A stretch of DNA of 64,000 nucleotides from Sporomusa acidovorans (lineage in GTDB: Bacteria > Bacillota > Negativicutes > Sporomusales > Sporomusaceae): assembly GCF_900101845.1 (NCBI RefSeq), contig NZ_FNAM01000009.1, forward strand, positions 1-64,000. Direction: 5' to 3'. Below, piece by piece: positions 43,695 through 53,880 of the stretch (its first letter is position 1; each line of letters opens with the position of its first letter). A model generated the notes under the pieces. The model was not told the origin of the DNA, ran no database searches, and was given only the letters and a program-made list of their open reading frames with translations. The position numbers and the translations under genes are program-made.

Positions 43695-45506
43695 TTACGC
43701 TTCTTTTTTACGTTCACGGCCGCGGATATGCCGATCTAAAATTCTTTTGCGCAAACGAATGCTTTTCGGCGTAACTTCTACAGCTTCATCATCATTAATA
43801 TATTCCAGCGCCTGTTCCAAACTTAAAATTCGCGGCGGTGTCAACCGCACCGCCTCATCCGTACCGCTGGCCCGCATATTGGTTACGTGTTTTTTCTTGC
43901 AGGGGTTTACATCCATATCCAGTTCTCTGGCGTTTTCCCCAATAATCATCCCTTCATATACCGCCTGCCCGGGTACAACAAACATAATGCCCCGGTCCTG
44001 GATACTATTAATACCATAAGCGCTGGTTTCTCCCTGCTCAAAGGCAACTAACGCACCCCGGGTTCGGCCGGGAATATCGCCTTTATAGGGCACATAACCA
44101 TGAAAAACATGATGCATAATGCCATTTCCCTTGGTGTTGGTCAAAAACTCTGACCTAAATCCAATCAACCCGCGAGCCGGAACAATGAATTCCATCCGCA
44201 AGTAACCGGCCAGTTCGACCATATTGACAAGTTCAGCCCTTCTGGTACCCAGGCCTTCCATAACCGGCCCCATAAATTCCTGCGGTACATCAATTGTCAA
44301 AAATTCCATTGGTTCGCAGCGTTTGCCGTTAATTTCTTTATAAATTACCTGCGGCTTGCCAATCTGCAGCTCATAGCCCTCACGCCGCATTGTCTCAATT
44401 AAAATTGACAAATGCAGTTCACCGCGGCCTGCCACCTCAAAGGCATCCGGGCTGTCGGTTTCACTAACGCGCAGACTGACATTGGTTTCCGCTTCTCTAA
44501 ACAGCCGTTCCCGCAAATGGCGCGAAGTTACAAACTGCCCCTCCCGCCCGGCAAACGGGCTGGTATTTACGGAAAAAGTCATAGCCAGTGTCGGCTCGTC
44601 AATGCGAATGGCCGGCAAAGCTTCCGGATGCTCCGTGTCGGCTACCGTATCGCCAATATTAACAGACTCAAGTCCGATTATAGCAATAATATCGCCTAAA
44701 GCCGCCGCTTGGACTTCGGTACGCTTTAAGCCTTCGTAGATATACAATTTGCCGATTCTTCCCTTGCTTTCGCTTTCGCCGTTGAGGAGAGTAACAGTTT
44801 GCCCGCTGCTAATCCTTCCCCGTACAACCCGGCCAATAGCAATCCGCCCCACATAGTCATCATAATCAAGGGTGGTAATCATAACCTGTAAGGGCCCGTC
44901 AATATCACCCTTGGGGGCAGGTATCGTCTTTTCAATGCATTCGAACAGCGGTTTTAGGTTATTACCATCATCCGCCATATTCATTTTGGCAATTCCCTCG
45001 CGGGCGGTTGCATAAACTACGGGGAAATCAAGCTGCTCATCATTGGCATCCAATTCAATGAACAGTTCGAGCACTTCATCTTCGACATCTTCCACGCGCT
45101 CGTCCGGGCGGTCAATTTTGTTGATTACAACAATTGGTTTAAGTTTTTGCTCCAGAGCTTTGCGTAAAACATATTTAGTCTGCGGCATAGGACCTTCAAA
45201 AGCATCGACCAGCAGCAAAACACCATCGACCATATTGAGTACCCGCTCCACCTCGCCGCCGAAGTCGGCGTGTCCCGGAGTATCGACAATATTAATTTTT
45301 GTATTGTGATACATCACCGCCGTATTTTTCGATAAAATGGTAATGCCGCGTTCCCGTTCAAGGTCATTGGAATCCATAACGCGTTCGACAACATGCTCAT
45401 TCGCACGGAAAACTCCGCTTTGTTTGAGCATGGCATCAACTAGAGTGGTCTTGCCATGATCGACGTGGGCAATAATAGCGATATTACGTAAGTCATTGCG
45501 TTCCAT
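43695..45506 (-). CDS. typA: Ribosome-associated GTPase TypA/BipA
   Basis: This 603-residue translational GTPase has the G motifs [20 protein letters not shown] and NKIDRP, then EF-Tu domain 2, the EF-G-like domains and the C-terminal BipA-specific region ([19 protein letters not shown]). It binds the ribosome and is involved in stress and low-temperature growth. The basic tail [17 protein letters not shown] ends the protein. GGGAGGC precedes the ATG. It is a single-gene unit. Confidence 0.97.
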   Translation of the reverse strand: MERNDLRNIAIIAHVDHGKTTLVDAMLKQSGVFRANEHVVERVMDSNDLERERGITILSKNTAVMYHNTKINIVDTPGHADFGGEVERVLNMVDGVLLLVDAFEGPMPQTKYVLRKALEQKLKPIVVINKIDRPDERVEDVEDEVLELFIELDANDEQLDFPVVYATAREGIAKMNMADDGNNLKPLFECIEKTIPAPKGDIDGPLQVMITTLDYDDYVGRIAIGRVVRGRISSGQTVTLLNGESESKGRIGKLYIYEGLKRTEVQAAALGDIIAIIGLESVNIGDTVADTEHPEALPAIRIDEPTLAMTFSVNTSPFAGREGQFVTSRHLRERLFREAETNVSLRVSETDSPDAFEVAGRGELHLSILIETMRREGYELQIGKPQVIYKEINGKRCEPMEFLTIDVPQEFMGPVMEGLGTRRAELVNMVELAGYLRMEFIVPARGLIGFRSEFLTNTKGNGIMHHVFHGYVPYKGDIPGRTRGALVAFEQGETSAYGINSIQDRGIMFVVPGQAVYEGMIIGENARELDMDVNPCKKKHVTNMRASGTDEAVRLTPPRILSLEQALEYINDDEAVEVTPKSIRLRKRILDRHIRGRERKKEA

Positions 45507-45719
45507 ATAAAATAATAGCCTCCCTATAATAAAGAAAACATAGCCTGTCGAGTCTTAGGAGAAAGCGGCAGCCAATGTTGCACGTATCCGGTCAAAGAGA
45601 TATTTTCTGACAGGATAAGTAAAAGGATGCATTGTATTTTGCACCCTTTTGTAGTGTCATGCACAATTCACTATATTATACCAGATTACCGGATGTCAAT
45701 CAAATTTCTGCCGAAATTT

Positions 45720-47333
45720 TTACGACCACAAATCAGTAAGCGTCTTTTTAACAAAAACCCGGACTTTTTCCATACGTTTGAGTACATCTTGCAGCTTGTT
45801 GCCATTGATAAGAACCAAATCTTCGAGCTTGCGCCGGAAATCGCCGTATTCTTTTTCCAGTTCGTCAAGATATTCTCTAAGCTGTTGGACCGCAGGCTCA
45901 AAGGCGATAATCGCCGAAGGCTCGACCTGCCAGCTGCTGCCAGTCATCTTGACAGCATCACCATATTGCGGTATGTAGGTGGGTATGTCAAACTTCTCCT
46001 TGATAAAAGCGGCGAATGGTTCCGACATTTCTTGCTCGCCATGAACAATAAAGATGTTTTTCGGCTTAGACTTAAAATTTCCCAGCCAGGTAATTAGCTG
46101 CTCTTTGTCGGCATGTGCGGAAAAACCGTCGAGGTTAGCTATTGTGGCCTTAACGCTAATTTCCTCTCCCATAATTCTTACTTTTTTCACGCCTTCCAAT
46201 AGCCGCCTTCCCAAACTCCCCTGGGCCTGATACCCCACAAACAATACGGTACTCTCCGGCCGCCACAAATTATGTTTCAAATGATGGAGAATGCGCCCCG
46301 CATCCGCCATACCGCTTGCTGAAATAATAATGGCAGGATGATCCAGACTATTAATCGCTTTGGATTCCTCCGCAGTTTTGGCATAAGTCAATTGCGGCAA
46401 ACGCAAGGGATGATCCTGATCTTTATAGAGCATATCATAGGCTTCACGGTCATATTCCTGGGAATTTTTCAAGAATATATCCGTGGCTGAGATAGCCAGC
46501 GGGCTATCGATAATCACCGGAATATCGGGAATCTGGCCGCTTTTAAACAAGTGATGCAAATGATAAAGGAGAGTTTGCGTACGCCCCACTGCAAAGGAGG
46601 GAATAACAATATTGCCTCCCTTTTTTACGCTGTCATTGATATATTGCGCTAAGCGTTCGACCGGATCGCCGGGGTCATGCATCCTGTTCCCATAGGTTGA
46701 CTCAATAATAACATAGTCGGCTTGATCAATGATTGCCGGATCGCGGATTATGGGCTGATCCGGCTGACCCAGATCACCGGAAAATAAAATTTTCGTTGTC
46801 TCCCCATTTTCCGTTACCATAATTTCCACCATCGATGAACCTAAAATATGACCGGCTTCCCGAAAGGTAATCGTCAGTTCTGCCGATATCGCAAGTGCCT
46901 TATCGTAAGGAACGGGAGAAAATTGCGGCAGGCAGGCATAAGCCTCATCTACCGTATATAACGGTTCCAGCGGCTTGCGTCCGGCACGCTTCCCCTTGCG
47001 GTTGGCAATCTCCGCATCAAACTCTTGGATATGACCACTATCCGGCAACATAATACTGCACAACTCTGCCGTTGCTTTGGTAGCATAAATAGATCCTTTA
47101 AATCCCGACTTGCACAAGCGAGGCAGCAAGCCACTATGATCAATATGAGCATGAGTTAAAAATACACCCTCAATTTCGGCAGGATTGTACAGAAAAGGCC
47201 GCCGGTTAAGTGCAGTAACAGCCTTTGATCCCTGAAACATCCCGCAGTCAACTAAAAATTTCTTTTGCCCCGCTTCCAATAGATAAGAAGAGCCGGTTAC
47301 CATTCCGGCAGCGCCCAAAAACGTTAGTTTCAT
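45720..47333 (-). CDS. MBL-fold beta-CASP RNA hydrolase-like protein
   Basis: This protein of 537 residues has the metallo-beta-lactamase motif HAHIDHSG (His61-His66), the metal-binding GHILGSS, DYVIIESTYGNR, and the beta-CASP domain with ISASGMADAGRILHHL and the C-terminal IHGE. It belongs to the Ysh1/CPSF-73-like bacterial family of probable RNases. A C-terminal coiled-coil tail of about 60 residues follows. GGAGCC precedes the ATG. The stop is close to the typA leader region. Confidence 0.9.
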   Translation of the reverse strand: MKLTFLGAAGMVTGSSYLLEAGQKKFLVDCGMFQGSKAVTALNRRPFLYNPAEIEGVFLTHAHIDHSGLLPRLCKSGFKGSIYATKATAELCSIMLPDSGHIQEFDAEIANRKGKRAGRKPLEPLYTVDEAYACLPQFSPVPYDKALAISAELTITFREAGHILGSSMVEIMVTENGETTKILFSGDLGQPDQPIIRDPAIIDQADYVIIESTYGNRMHDPGDPVERLAQYINDSVKKGGNIVIPSFAVGRTQTLLYHLHHLFKSGQIPDIPVIIDSPLAISATDIFLKNSQEYDREAYDMLYKDQDHPLRLPQLTYAKTAEESKAINSLDHPAIIISASGMADAGRILHHLKHNLWRPESTVLFVGYQAQGSLGRRLLEGVKKVRIMGEEISVKATIANLDGFSAHADKEQLITWLGNFKSKPKNIFIVHGEQEMSEPFAAFIKEKFDIPTYIPQYGDAVKMTGSSWQVEPSAIIAFEPAVQQLREYLDELEKEYGDFRRKLEDLVLINGNKLQDVLKRMEKVRVFVKKTLTDLWS

Positions 47334-47416
47334 TGGCTTGGCTCCTTTTCATTTAATTGTGCTGGTATTTTCTAAATTCTACGTCCTGGGCCTTTTTCCC
47401 TGCACTAAACTAGTAA

Positions 47417-47446
47417 AAACCGGGACCATAGTCCCGGTTTACCTGT
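47417..47446 (-). terminator. Intrinsic terminator after murB
   Basis: AAACCGGGAC (47417-47426) pairs with GTCCCGGTTT (47431-47440), loop CATA. On the minus strand it is followed by a U-run, 35 bases after the murB stop. Confidence 0.85.
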
Positions 47447-47475
47447 TACCGATTAATCTTATTAACCTAACTTAC

Positions 47476-48399
47476 TTACGCTTCCCCCAATATTTTTACT
47501 TCCGGATGAAGCGCAACGCCAAATTGCTGATAAACACGCTCTTGCACCTTGCTGATTAATGTAAGCACATCCTGAGCTGTCGCGCCACCGGCGTTAACAA
47601 TAAAACCGGCATGTTTCGTAGAAACTTGCGCGCCGCCCACGCTGGCGCCTTTTAGTCCTGCCTGTTCAATCAGCGTGCCGGCAAAATGGCCTTGGGGGCG
47701 CTTAAACGTACTGCCCGCACTCGGCATTTCAATCGGTTGCTTGGTTTGACGCTTAGCGGTATAGTCGTCAAGAAGAACGCGAATCGAATGATTCTCACCG
47801 CTTACAAGCGCCAATTCTACCTCGCAGATTAGACAACCATTTTCCTGAAATACACTATGCCTGTAGCCAAATTCCAATTGATCCCGTACAAACCGTCTTA
47901 ACGCACCATCTTGACCTACGGCCGTAACCGCCTGCACTACCTGGCTCATCTCACCCTCATAGGCACCGGCATTCATAAATACTGCACCGCCAATACTGCC
48001 AGGAATGCCGATGGCAAATTCAAACCCTGTCAGATTATATTTCGCAGCGTATTTGGATACCTTAGCTAAGAGCGCCCCGGCACCGGCATAAACAATGTGC
48101 CCTTTGTGCCGCAGGTAACCCATTTCTGATCCAAATTTTAAAACAACGCCGCGAATTCCCCCGTCCAATACCAGCACATTAGAGCCATTCCCCAATACAG
48201 TAATAGGTACATGATATTGTTTAGCAATATACAAAACGTTGGACACTTCCTGAACTGTGGCGGGAAAAACAAGATAATCAGCCGGACCACCGATTCGAAA
48301 AGTCGTATGTTTGGACATAGGTTCATGAACAAGCAGTCTTTCCGGGGGAATAGTATCTTTTAATTCGGCAGAAAAATTCACATTCTTTTTTACCAGCAT
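47476..48399 (-). CDS. murB: UDP-N-acetylenolpyruvoylglucosamine reductase
   Basis: This 307-residue FAD enzyme makes UDP-MurNAc. It has the FAD-binding NGSNVLVLDGGIRG, GIPGSIGGAVFMNAGAYEGEM, the active-site Ser in PSAGSTFKRP and the C-terminal HPEVKILGE. The start is taken at ATG 48399, just behind the YlbF-like stop; no strong ribosome site is visible, which fits translational coupling. Longer versions would overlap the previous gene in another frame. Confidence 0.95.
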   Translation of the reverse strand: MLVKKNVNFSAELKDTIPPERLLVHEPMSKHTTFRIGGPADYLVFPATVQEVSNVLYIAKQYHVPITVLGNGSNVLVLDGGIRGVVLKFGSEMGYLRHKGHIVYAGAGALLAKVSKYAAKYNLTGFEFAIGIPGSIGGAVFMNAGAYEGEMSQVVQAVTAVGQDGALRRFVRDQLEFGYRHSVFQENGCLICEVELALVSGENHSIRVLLDDYTAKRQTKQPIEMPSAGSTFKRPQGHFAGTLIEQAGLKGASVGGAQVSTKHAGFIVNAGGATAQDVLTLISKVQERVYQQFGVALHPEVKILGEA

Positions 48400-48400
48400 A

Positions 48401-48751
48401 TTATTCTTTGCCAAATATATCCATTCCTTCGGCGACCGCATCGCCAATTATTTTGTAGATGTCAGCAGCTAACTGCTGAAAGCGCATATGGGCGTGAATA
48501 AAGTCCCTGGCTTGGGGATTCAAAACAATAAGCTCATACATCTTCTGTAATTCCTGAGATTTTTCTTTATCCTCCGGGTTACCGGCCATTAGATCATATT
48601 CTGCTGCCAGTTTTTTCTTAAAAAAATCCTGTACCATTTTTTTGCTGGCTGCATCCTTATCAAGATTTTGTTTAGCAGCTAAGAAGGCTTGATACTCGTC
48701 AGAATTTCTTAATGATCTCCCTAAGTCGTGAGCTTTATCATGCACTGTCAT
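48401..48751 (-). CDS. YlbF/YmcA family protein
   Basis: This 116-residue all-helical protein matches the YlbF/YheA family (DUF964), with a KMVQDFFKKK and NPQARDF(I) core. In Bacillus, YlbF and YmcA associate with RNase Y and affect biofilm and competence. GGAGGA precedes the ATG. It forms an operon with murB, whose start follows within one base of the stop. Confidence 0.85.
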   Translation of the reverse strand: MTVHDKAHDLGRSLRNSDEYQAFLAAKQNLDKDAASKKMVQDFFKKKLAAEYDLMAGNPEDKEKSQELQKMYELIVLNPQARDFIHAHMRFQQLAADIYKIIGDAVAEGMDIFGKE

Positions 48752-48805
48752 GAAGATTCCTCCAGTTCACCATCTATTTTATGCGTAAGGGTAGGTCTGT
48801 ATACG

Positions 48806-49669
48806 CTAAAAATCCCTTTTCAACATACCGTAATAATAATCCTGCATAGTTTTAGCATCTTTAGCCTGGGTACCTGCCGACTCGCAGATAATCCGCGGGG
48901 AATACCCGCAGTCCGCAATAACAGCTACCAACGGTTCGTAAGGCGGGCCAAATGGATCGCCAAAACTCCAGTGCCGTTTCTCGCCTGCCCTGGTAAACTC
49001 AATAGGACTAAAATGGATATGCAGATTTTTTGCTGCTTCCGTTCCCAGTAACTCGCCAATTTTCTCAAATACAGCGGAGAATTCCGGACCTGTTGTATAC
49101 AAACCGCCTGTCACGGCATGCAAATGACCAAAATCAACAGCTGGCCGAACCCTTTTATCCAGTTGACAAAATTCCAATACTTCATCAAGCGAACCAAGCT
49201 GATTTTGTTTACCCATAGTTTCCGGCAAAAGCAGCGGCCCTAGCAATCCTTGCTTGTCGGCCGCTTCTAAAACCCTGACAAATAAACGTTTAGCCCGCTC
49301 CATGGCCTGACGACGGTCAGCGCCTTTGCCAGGGCCGCCAATGTGAAACACAACTCGGTCAGCTCCCATCCATTTCGCTACCTCCAGGGAGCGGAGAAAA
49401 TGTCGCATGGTATTAGCTGCTGTCGTCTCATCCTCGGTCGCGAGACTAATATAATAAGGGGCATGAATACTAAGCTTAATAGCAAATAGCTCAGCCTTCT
49501 GACCAATTAATTCAGCCGTTAACTGCCTGATCGTGACCCCACGGCTACACTGATATTCGTAAGCCGTAAGCTTTTGGGCTGCCAACCATTCCGGCATATC
49601 TGCCGAGGCCTTAAAACCTGTTTCATAGAACGCATCCGGGTTACCCGCCGGGCCAAATTGTGCAAACAT
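48806..49669 (-). CDS. TIM-barrel AP endonuclease IV-like protein
   Basis: This 287-residue protein belongs to the AP endonuclease 2/Nfo-like TIM barrel superfamily: LSIHAPYYISLA, VVFHIGGPGKGA (metal His), LLLPETMGK (metal Glu), AVDFGHLHAVTGG and HIHFSPIEF. This pattern gives the set of metal-binding residues, so it may be active, either as a DNA repair endonuclease or as an isomerase. The start ATG has AGGATGGTG upstream. It lies 26 bases after trmL on the same strand. Confidence 0.85.
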   Translation of the reverse strand: MFAQFGPAGNPDAFYETGFKASADMPEWLAAQKLTAYEYQCSRGVTIRQLTAELIGQKAELFAIKLSIHAPYYISLATEDETTAANTMRHFLRSLEVAKWMGADRVVFHIGGPGKGADRRQAMERAKRLFVRVLEAADKQGLLGPLLLPETMGKQNQLGSLDEVLEFCQLDKRVRPAVDFGHLHAVTGGLYTTGPEFSAVFEKIGELLGTEAAKNLHIHFSPIEFTRAGEKRHWSFGDPFGPPYEPLVAVIADCGYSPRIICESAGTQAKDAKTMQDYYYGMLKRDF

Positions 49670-49695
49670 GATATCACCATCCTAACGGCTAAACC

Positions 49696-50154
49696 CTACC
49701 TAAGTCCAGGAAACTCCTGTTGTCTAAGCGCTTCATACACAGCAACCGCCACTGAATTCGACAGATTGAGTGACCGGGCATCCTCAATCATGGGAATGCG
49801 AACACAGTTATCCGGATATTTGTTAAGTAGCTGCTGCGGTAAGCCGGCAGTTTCTTTACCAAATACCAACAAATCGTCGGCTTGGTAAACGATATCGCTA
49901 TGGCGTTTTCTGGCTTTGGTAGTGTTAAAATAAAAATTATGTCCTGGATATAGTTGTAATACTTCGGCGAAGTTTTCGTGGACATGTACGCTGACTAAAT
50001 GCCAATAATCAAGACCGGCCCGTTTTAAATACTTGTCCTCAATAGAAAATCCCAGAGGTTTTACTAAGTGTAATTCACAGCCAGTAGCTGCACACAGCCG
50101 GGCAATATTTCCTGTGTTACCGGGAATCTCCGGTTCTACCAGTACAATATGCAT
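49696..50154 (-). CDS. trmL: tRNA (cytidine(34)-2'-O)-methyltransferase TrmL
   Basis: This protein of 152 residues has the SPOUT knot features: HIVLVEPEIPGNTGNIARLCAATGC-like start (about 2-26), LVFGKETAGLP, and RIPMIEDARSLNLSNSVAVA. It methylates the wobble base of tRNA-Leu. The start is ATG 50154 with GGGAGTG nine bases upstream. A longer in-frame version (MGVILM) lacks a site. Confidence 0.94.
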   Translation of the reverse strand: MHIVLVEPEIPGNTGNIARLCAATGCELHLVKPLGFSIEDKYLKRAGLDYWHLVSVHVHENFAEVLQLYPGHNFYFNTTKARKRHSDIVYQADDLLVFGKETAGLPQQLLNKYPDNCVRIPMIEDARSLNLSNSVAVAVYEALRQQEFPGLR

Positions 50155-50343
50155 CAAAATCACTCCCAATATACGAAGGTAAAAGGCTAAAGTAAATTCT
50201 ATTCTACACGCAAAATGAAAATCCTACTCTCGAATGATCCAGATAAAGAATGTCCTGCAGTTTTTTTATGCAGTTTGGAAATACTCGCATAGCCTGCATC
50301 ATACATTATAAGGAACGCTAGTATTACAAATGGGAGGATAAAA

Positions 50344-51441
50344 ATGGCTGGAGAAAAAATCAGGCATATGTTCCCTGGTGGTAATACCCCCCAAGGCTTT
50401 TTCTCGTATTATGATTACATAATACCTTTTGATGCCGCAAGAATTTTTATATTAAAAGGCGGGCCTGGTGTCGGCAAATCAACATTTATGAAAAAGATTG
50501 GTCAAACAGTTGCTGAACGGGGATACACGATCGAACATCATCACTGCGCAAGTGACCCAAATTCGCTGGACGGACTGGTTATCCCGGAGCTTGGCGTTGC
50601 TTTAATTGACGGAACCTCTCCGCATATTGTGGATCCAAAGCATCCGGGCAGTGTTGATGAAATCCTGAATCTTGGCGAATACTGGAATGAAAAGAAGCTG
50701 GTTGATAACAAGGCTGAAATATTAGCCTGCACCAAAGAAATCAGCAAGCGTTTTCAGCGGGCCTATCGAATGTTAACCGCCGCCAAAGCTATCTACGATG
50801 ATTGGGAGGCCGCAAACGGCGAGGCCATGAATGTTAACCTGGCCAATCAAAAAACAGCAGAGACTCTCGAACAGATTTTCGGCACCATATCCACCAGCGG
50901 CTACGGCAAAAACCGCAAACTTTTTGCCTCAGCCATTACACCGATTGGTCCGGTAAACTATATTGACTCCATTATGAGCGGTATGGCAAAACGCTATATC
51001 ATTACAGGCCTCCCCGGTACAGGCAAAGCCACTTTGCTGGCTAAAATAGCCGCTACAGCTATCGCCAAAGGATTGTCGATTGAAACCTACTATTGCCCCC
51101 TTGATCCGTGTAAAATAGAACACATCCTTATTCCTGCCCTGGATACCGCTCTCATAACTTCAACTCCGCCGCATAATCTGCCTTTCGGTAACGCTACGGC
51201 GATTATTGATATGAATGATTGTCTGGATTCAAGCATTATCGCCCGCTTAGAAGCTGTTATTGATTATGACCGGGGAATTTTCTGGGAACTGTTTAGTAAA
51301 GCAGGCGCCTACATTAATGAAGCTAAAAAGCTACATGATGAGCTGGAAACATACTATATACCCAATATAAATTTCAGTGGTGTAGATACTCTTAGAGTAA
51401 AAACTTTGGCACGAATCGCCGGCTATACAGCCAAACAATAG
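50344..51441 (+). CDS. Tandem P-loop ATPase (PRK06851-like)
   Basis: This protein of 365 residues contains two Walker A motifs: GGPGVGKST at 39-47 and GLPGTGKAT at 222-230, each followed by a similar Cys/His-bearing beta strand (IEHHHCASDPNSLDG and IETYYCPLDPCKIEH). This means two duplicated NTPase domains in one chain. Such proteins occur in Firmicutes and have no established role. TGGGAGG precedes the ATG. It stands alone. Confidence 0.85.
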   Translation: MAGEKIRHMFPGGNTPQGFFSYYDYIIPFDAARIFILKGGPGVGKSTFMKKIGQTVAERGYTIEHHHCASDPNSLDGLVIPELGVALIDGTSPHIVDPKHPGSVDEILNLGEYWNEKKLVDNKAEILACTKEISKRFQRAYRMLTAAKAIYDDWEAANGEAMNVNLANQKTAETLEQIFGTISTSGYGKNRKLFASAITPIGPVNYIDSIMSGMAKRYIITGLPGTGKATLLAKIAATAIAKGLSIETYYCPLDPCKIEHILIPALDTALITSTPPHNLPFGNATAIIDMNDCLDSSIIARLEAVIDYDRGIFWELFSKAGAYINEAKKLHDELETYYIPNINFSGVDTLRVKTLARIAGYTAKQ

Positions 51442-51450
51442 ACATTAGCC

Positions 51451-51487
51451 AAAGAAGCTTTGCGGGATTTTTCCACAAAGCTTCTTT
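51451..51487. terminator. Bidirectional intrinsic terminator
   Basis: AAAGAAGCTTTG (51451-51462) pairs with CAAAGCTTCTTT (51476-51487). It separates the P-loop gene from the convergent flippase gene. Confidence 0.9.
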
Positions 51488-51504
51488 ACTATTTTACTTA
51501 TTAT

Positions 51505-53160
51505 TTACCTTTCGGATTTACATTTTAATAATCCTAGCTTTGTGAATAATCGGGACAACCGCAAACCCAAAAAGGGGATTCTCCGGACATCATTTTCTGT
51601 CAGTCCCCCAAGCATTAACAGGACGGCAGCGTAAATAATACCTGCCAGACAAATTGCGAACAGAGTGGCTATTGCATCACCCACTCCATCCCTCACCATT
51701 AATTGATAAATAACATCAATACTTGCCGCCATAATAGCGGCAGCAAGAATACTTTTCCATAATCCCCGCAGGTCCATGCGGAAACCGGTATATTTAGCAA
51801 CAAAATACAAATTGAGTAGAGCCGCCACACCAAAATCGGCGTTAGTTGCCCAGCCTGCACCTTGTATTCCCAAAGCCGGCATAGCGGTTAGATTCCAGTT
51901 TAACAGTACTTTGGCCGCCGCCGCAATCCCCATGTTGATAACCGGCAATACAGTATAACCCATCCCCTGTAAAACGCCGGTTGTTACCTGATGAATACCC
52001 AGCAGATATACGCCCCAAGAAAGTACTCTGACTACTTCCCCTGCCGCCGGCGCATGATAAACAAAAGCGGCAATTGGTGTCCCCAAGACCCATAGACCGG
52101 CAACCGCGGGAATTGTAACGATAGTAGTCAGGCGCATAGCCGTTACCGCTCGTTCACGGATCTGACCGGTATCTCCTAGGGATTTAGCCTCAGACACAGC
52201 GGGTACAATACTGGTGGCCAGCGCCGCCGTTATAATCGTGGCGAGATTAACTAACGGGACCCCCATACCCGTCAAATAACCAAATAACTCCGTCGCTTGT
52301 TCAACGGTATACCCGGCTACCTCAAGCCGTGCAGGCACAATTAACAGGTCAAGATTTTGCACCAATGGCAGCATGATGCTAGCCAGCGAGACCGGCAGCG
52401 CCAATACTACAATACGCCTTACAATGCTGCCCGCCGGTTCATGTATGTACAGTTTAGGCTTTTCCTGGGGTAATTCTTGTTTACATTTTCGCTGCAACCG
52501 CCAATAGTAATAAAGCAATACACCCAGTCCGGCTGCCGCACCGGCACCGGCTCCCATACTTGCCCCCCCGGCGGCATACTCAATGCCTCTGGGAAGCAAC
52601 CAAACAGCAAACAACAGCATGGCTCCCACGCGAAATAATTGTTCAACAATTTGAGAGACAGCGGTAGGAGTCATATTCTGCCAGCCCTGAAGATAACCGC
52701 GAAAACTGGAAAGCAAGGTAACCAATAAAATTGCCGGCGATAATGCCAGCAAAGCATAATAGGCCCGCGGATCCCGGATAACCTTGTATTCAATCAACCA
52801 CTCGGCGCCAAAGTAGACTAGCGTACTTAAGGCAATTCCGGTTGCAGTAAGAATCGCCAGCGATAAATAAAAAACCCGGTTAGCCCCCCGGTAATCCTGT
52901 AAAGCTACCTTTTCAGCCGTAATGATGGAAATAGCCACTGGAATACCGGCACTCGACAGGCTAAGAGCCAATAAATAGACAGGAAAAGCCATTTGATACA
53001 GGCCAATCCCTTCCCCACCCAGCACACGGGATAATATAATCCAATTAAGTGAGCCGATTACTTTTACAACCATTCCACCAATCGTCAGCACAAGTGTTCC
53101 CTGAAGAAGACGGTTAGGCTTACGTTTTATATCGTCCTGCTGCTTCATAGTTTTACACAA
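51505..53160 (-). CDS. SpoVB/MurJ-type polysaccharide flippase
   Basis: This 551-residue protein has 13-14 transmembrane helices and the MOP-exporter/PST pattern of stage V sporulation protein B: LLQGTLVLTIGGMVVKVIGSLNW-like start (about 18-40) with RVLGGEGIGLYQMAFPVYLL and GIPVAISIITAEK. Such flippases move lipid-linked precursors, for the spore cortex in SpoVB. The start is a TTG (53160) with AAGGG upstream, or an ATG four codons in. It supports a spore-forming host but is not proof. Confidence 0.88.
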   Translation of the reverse strand: MCKTMKQQDDIKRKPNRLLQGTLVLTIGGMVVKVIGSLNWIILSRVLGGEGIGLYQMAFPVYLLALSLSSAGIPVAISIITAEKVALQDYRGANRVFYLSLAILTATGIALSTLVYFGAEWLIEYKVIRDPRAYYALLALSPAILLVTLLSSFRGYLQGWQNMTPTAVSQIVEQLFRVGAMLLFAVWLLPRGIEYAAGGASMGAGAGAAAGLGVLLYYYWRLQRKCKQELPQEKPKLYIHEPAGSIVRRIVVLALPVSLASIMLPLVQNLDLLIVPARLEVAGYTVEQATELFGYLTGMGVPLVNLATIITAALATSIVPAVSEAKSLGDTGQIRERAVTAMRLTTIVTIPAVAGLWVLGTPIAAFVYHAPAAGEVVRVLSWGVYLLGIHQVTTGVLQGMGYTVLPVINMGIAAAAKVLLNWNLTAMPALGIQGAGWATNADFGVAALLNLYFVAKYTGFRMDLRGLWKSILAAAIMAASIDVIYQLMVRDGVGDAIATLFAICLAGIIYAAVLLMLGGLTENDVRRIPFLGLRLSRLFTKLGLLKCKSER

Positions 53161-53225
53161 TTCATCCCTTCACAGAATCGGACTTAAGCTCATTATACTA
53201 TTCATTATAATAGTAGCAGTTTTAT

Positions 53226-53831
53226 TTAGCTAGATTGTTGTGTCCGGTTCTTACGCAAGTAATATACTGCGGCAGCTACAAGCACAGCGACAACTACCAG
53301 ACTAATCTCATGTCCCATCGCGTTTAAGTCCCGCCAGTTTTCCCCCAGCGCCTGTCCGGCGTAAATTAAAGCCACAGTCCAAGGGACAGAACCCAGCAAA
53401 GTATAGAGGATAAATTTACCGGGATTTACCCTGGCAAATCCGGCCGGCAATGAAATAAAGGTACGGACAACCGGCAATAACCGGCTAAAAAAAGTCGCCT
53501 TCAAGCCATAACGGTCAAACCATTTTTGGGCAGTATCAATATGCGATTTAGACAGCAATAGATATTTTCCATACTTTTCAACAAAAGGCCTTCCACCGTA
53601 AAAACCTACCAAATAGGCAACCACAGACCCTATTAACCCGCCTGTCACCCCGGCAATAATACTCAGAGTAAAATCAAGCTTGCCAAGGTAGACTAAATAC
53701 CCCGCAAAACCAAAAATGAGTTCACTCGGTACAGGTATGCATGCACTCTCCAGCGCCATACCGATGATAATACCGGTATAACCCCAAAGAGCAATATAAT
53801 CTACTACTATTTGAAAAAACTGTTCCGCAAT
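53226..53831 (-). CDS. DedA-family membrane protein, probable AUU start
   Basis: The 201-residue protein is a standard DedA: IVVDYIALWGYTGIIIGMALE (first helix), ACIPVPSE, GSVVAYLVGFYGGRP and FFSRLLPVVRTFISLPAG. Upstream of the first helix the frame is open back to a TAG and holds no ATG, GTG or TTG. AGGAGG (53837-53842) is followed by two consecutive ATT codons at 53832-53834 and 53829-53831. I take the second, five bases from the site. The first ordinary start, an ATG at 53759, would remove the first transmembrane helix. DedA proteins are lipid scramblases or transport-related proteins; the substrate is unknown. Confidence 0.88.
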   Translation of the reverse strand: MAEQFFQIVVDYIALWGYTGIIIGMALESACIPVPSELIFGFAGYLVYLGKLDFTLSIIAGVTGGLIGSVVAYLVGFYGGRPFVEKYGKYLLLSKSHIDTAQKWFDRYGLKATFFSRLLPVVRTFISLPAGFARVNPGKFILYTLLGSVPWTVALIYAGQALGENWRDLNAMGHEISLVVVAVLVAAAVYYLRKNRTQQSS

Positions 53832-53880
53832 AATCGCCTCCTCTGTCTTCCTATTCTAACACGATTAGATAGAAAACTGC

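Noticed and set aside
45627..46097. 156-residue plus-strand ORF opposite the beta-CASP gene
   Set aside because: Shadow of the coding strand; composition unlike a real protein.
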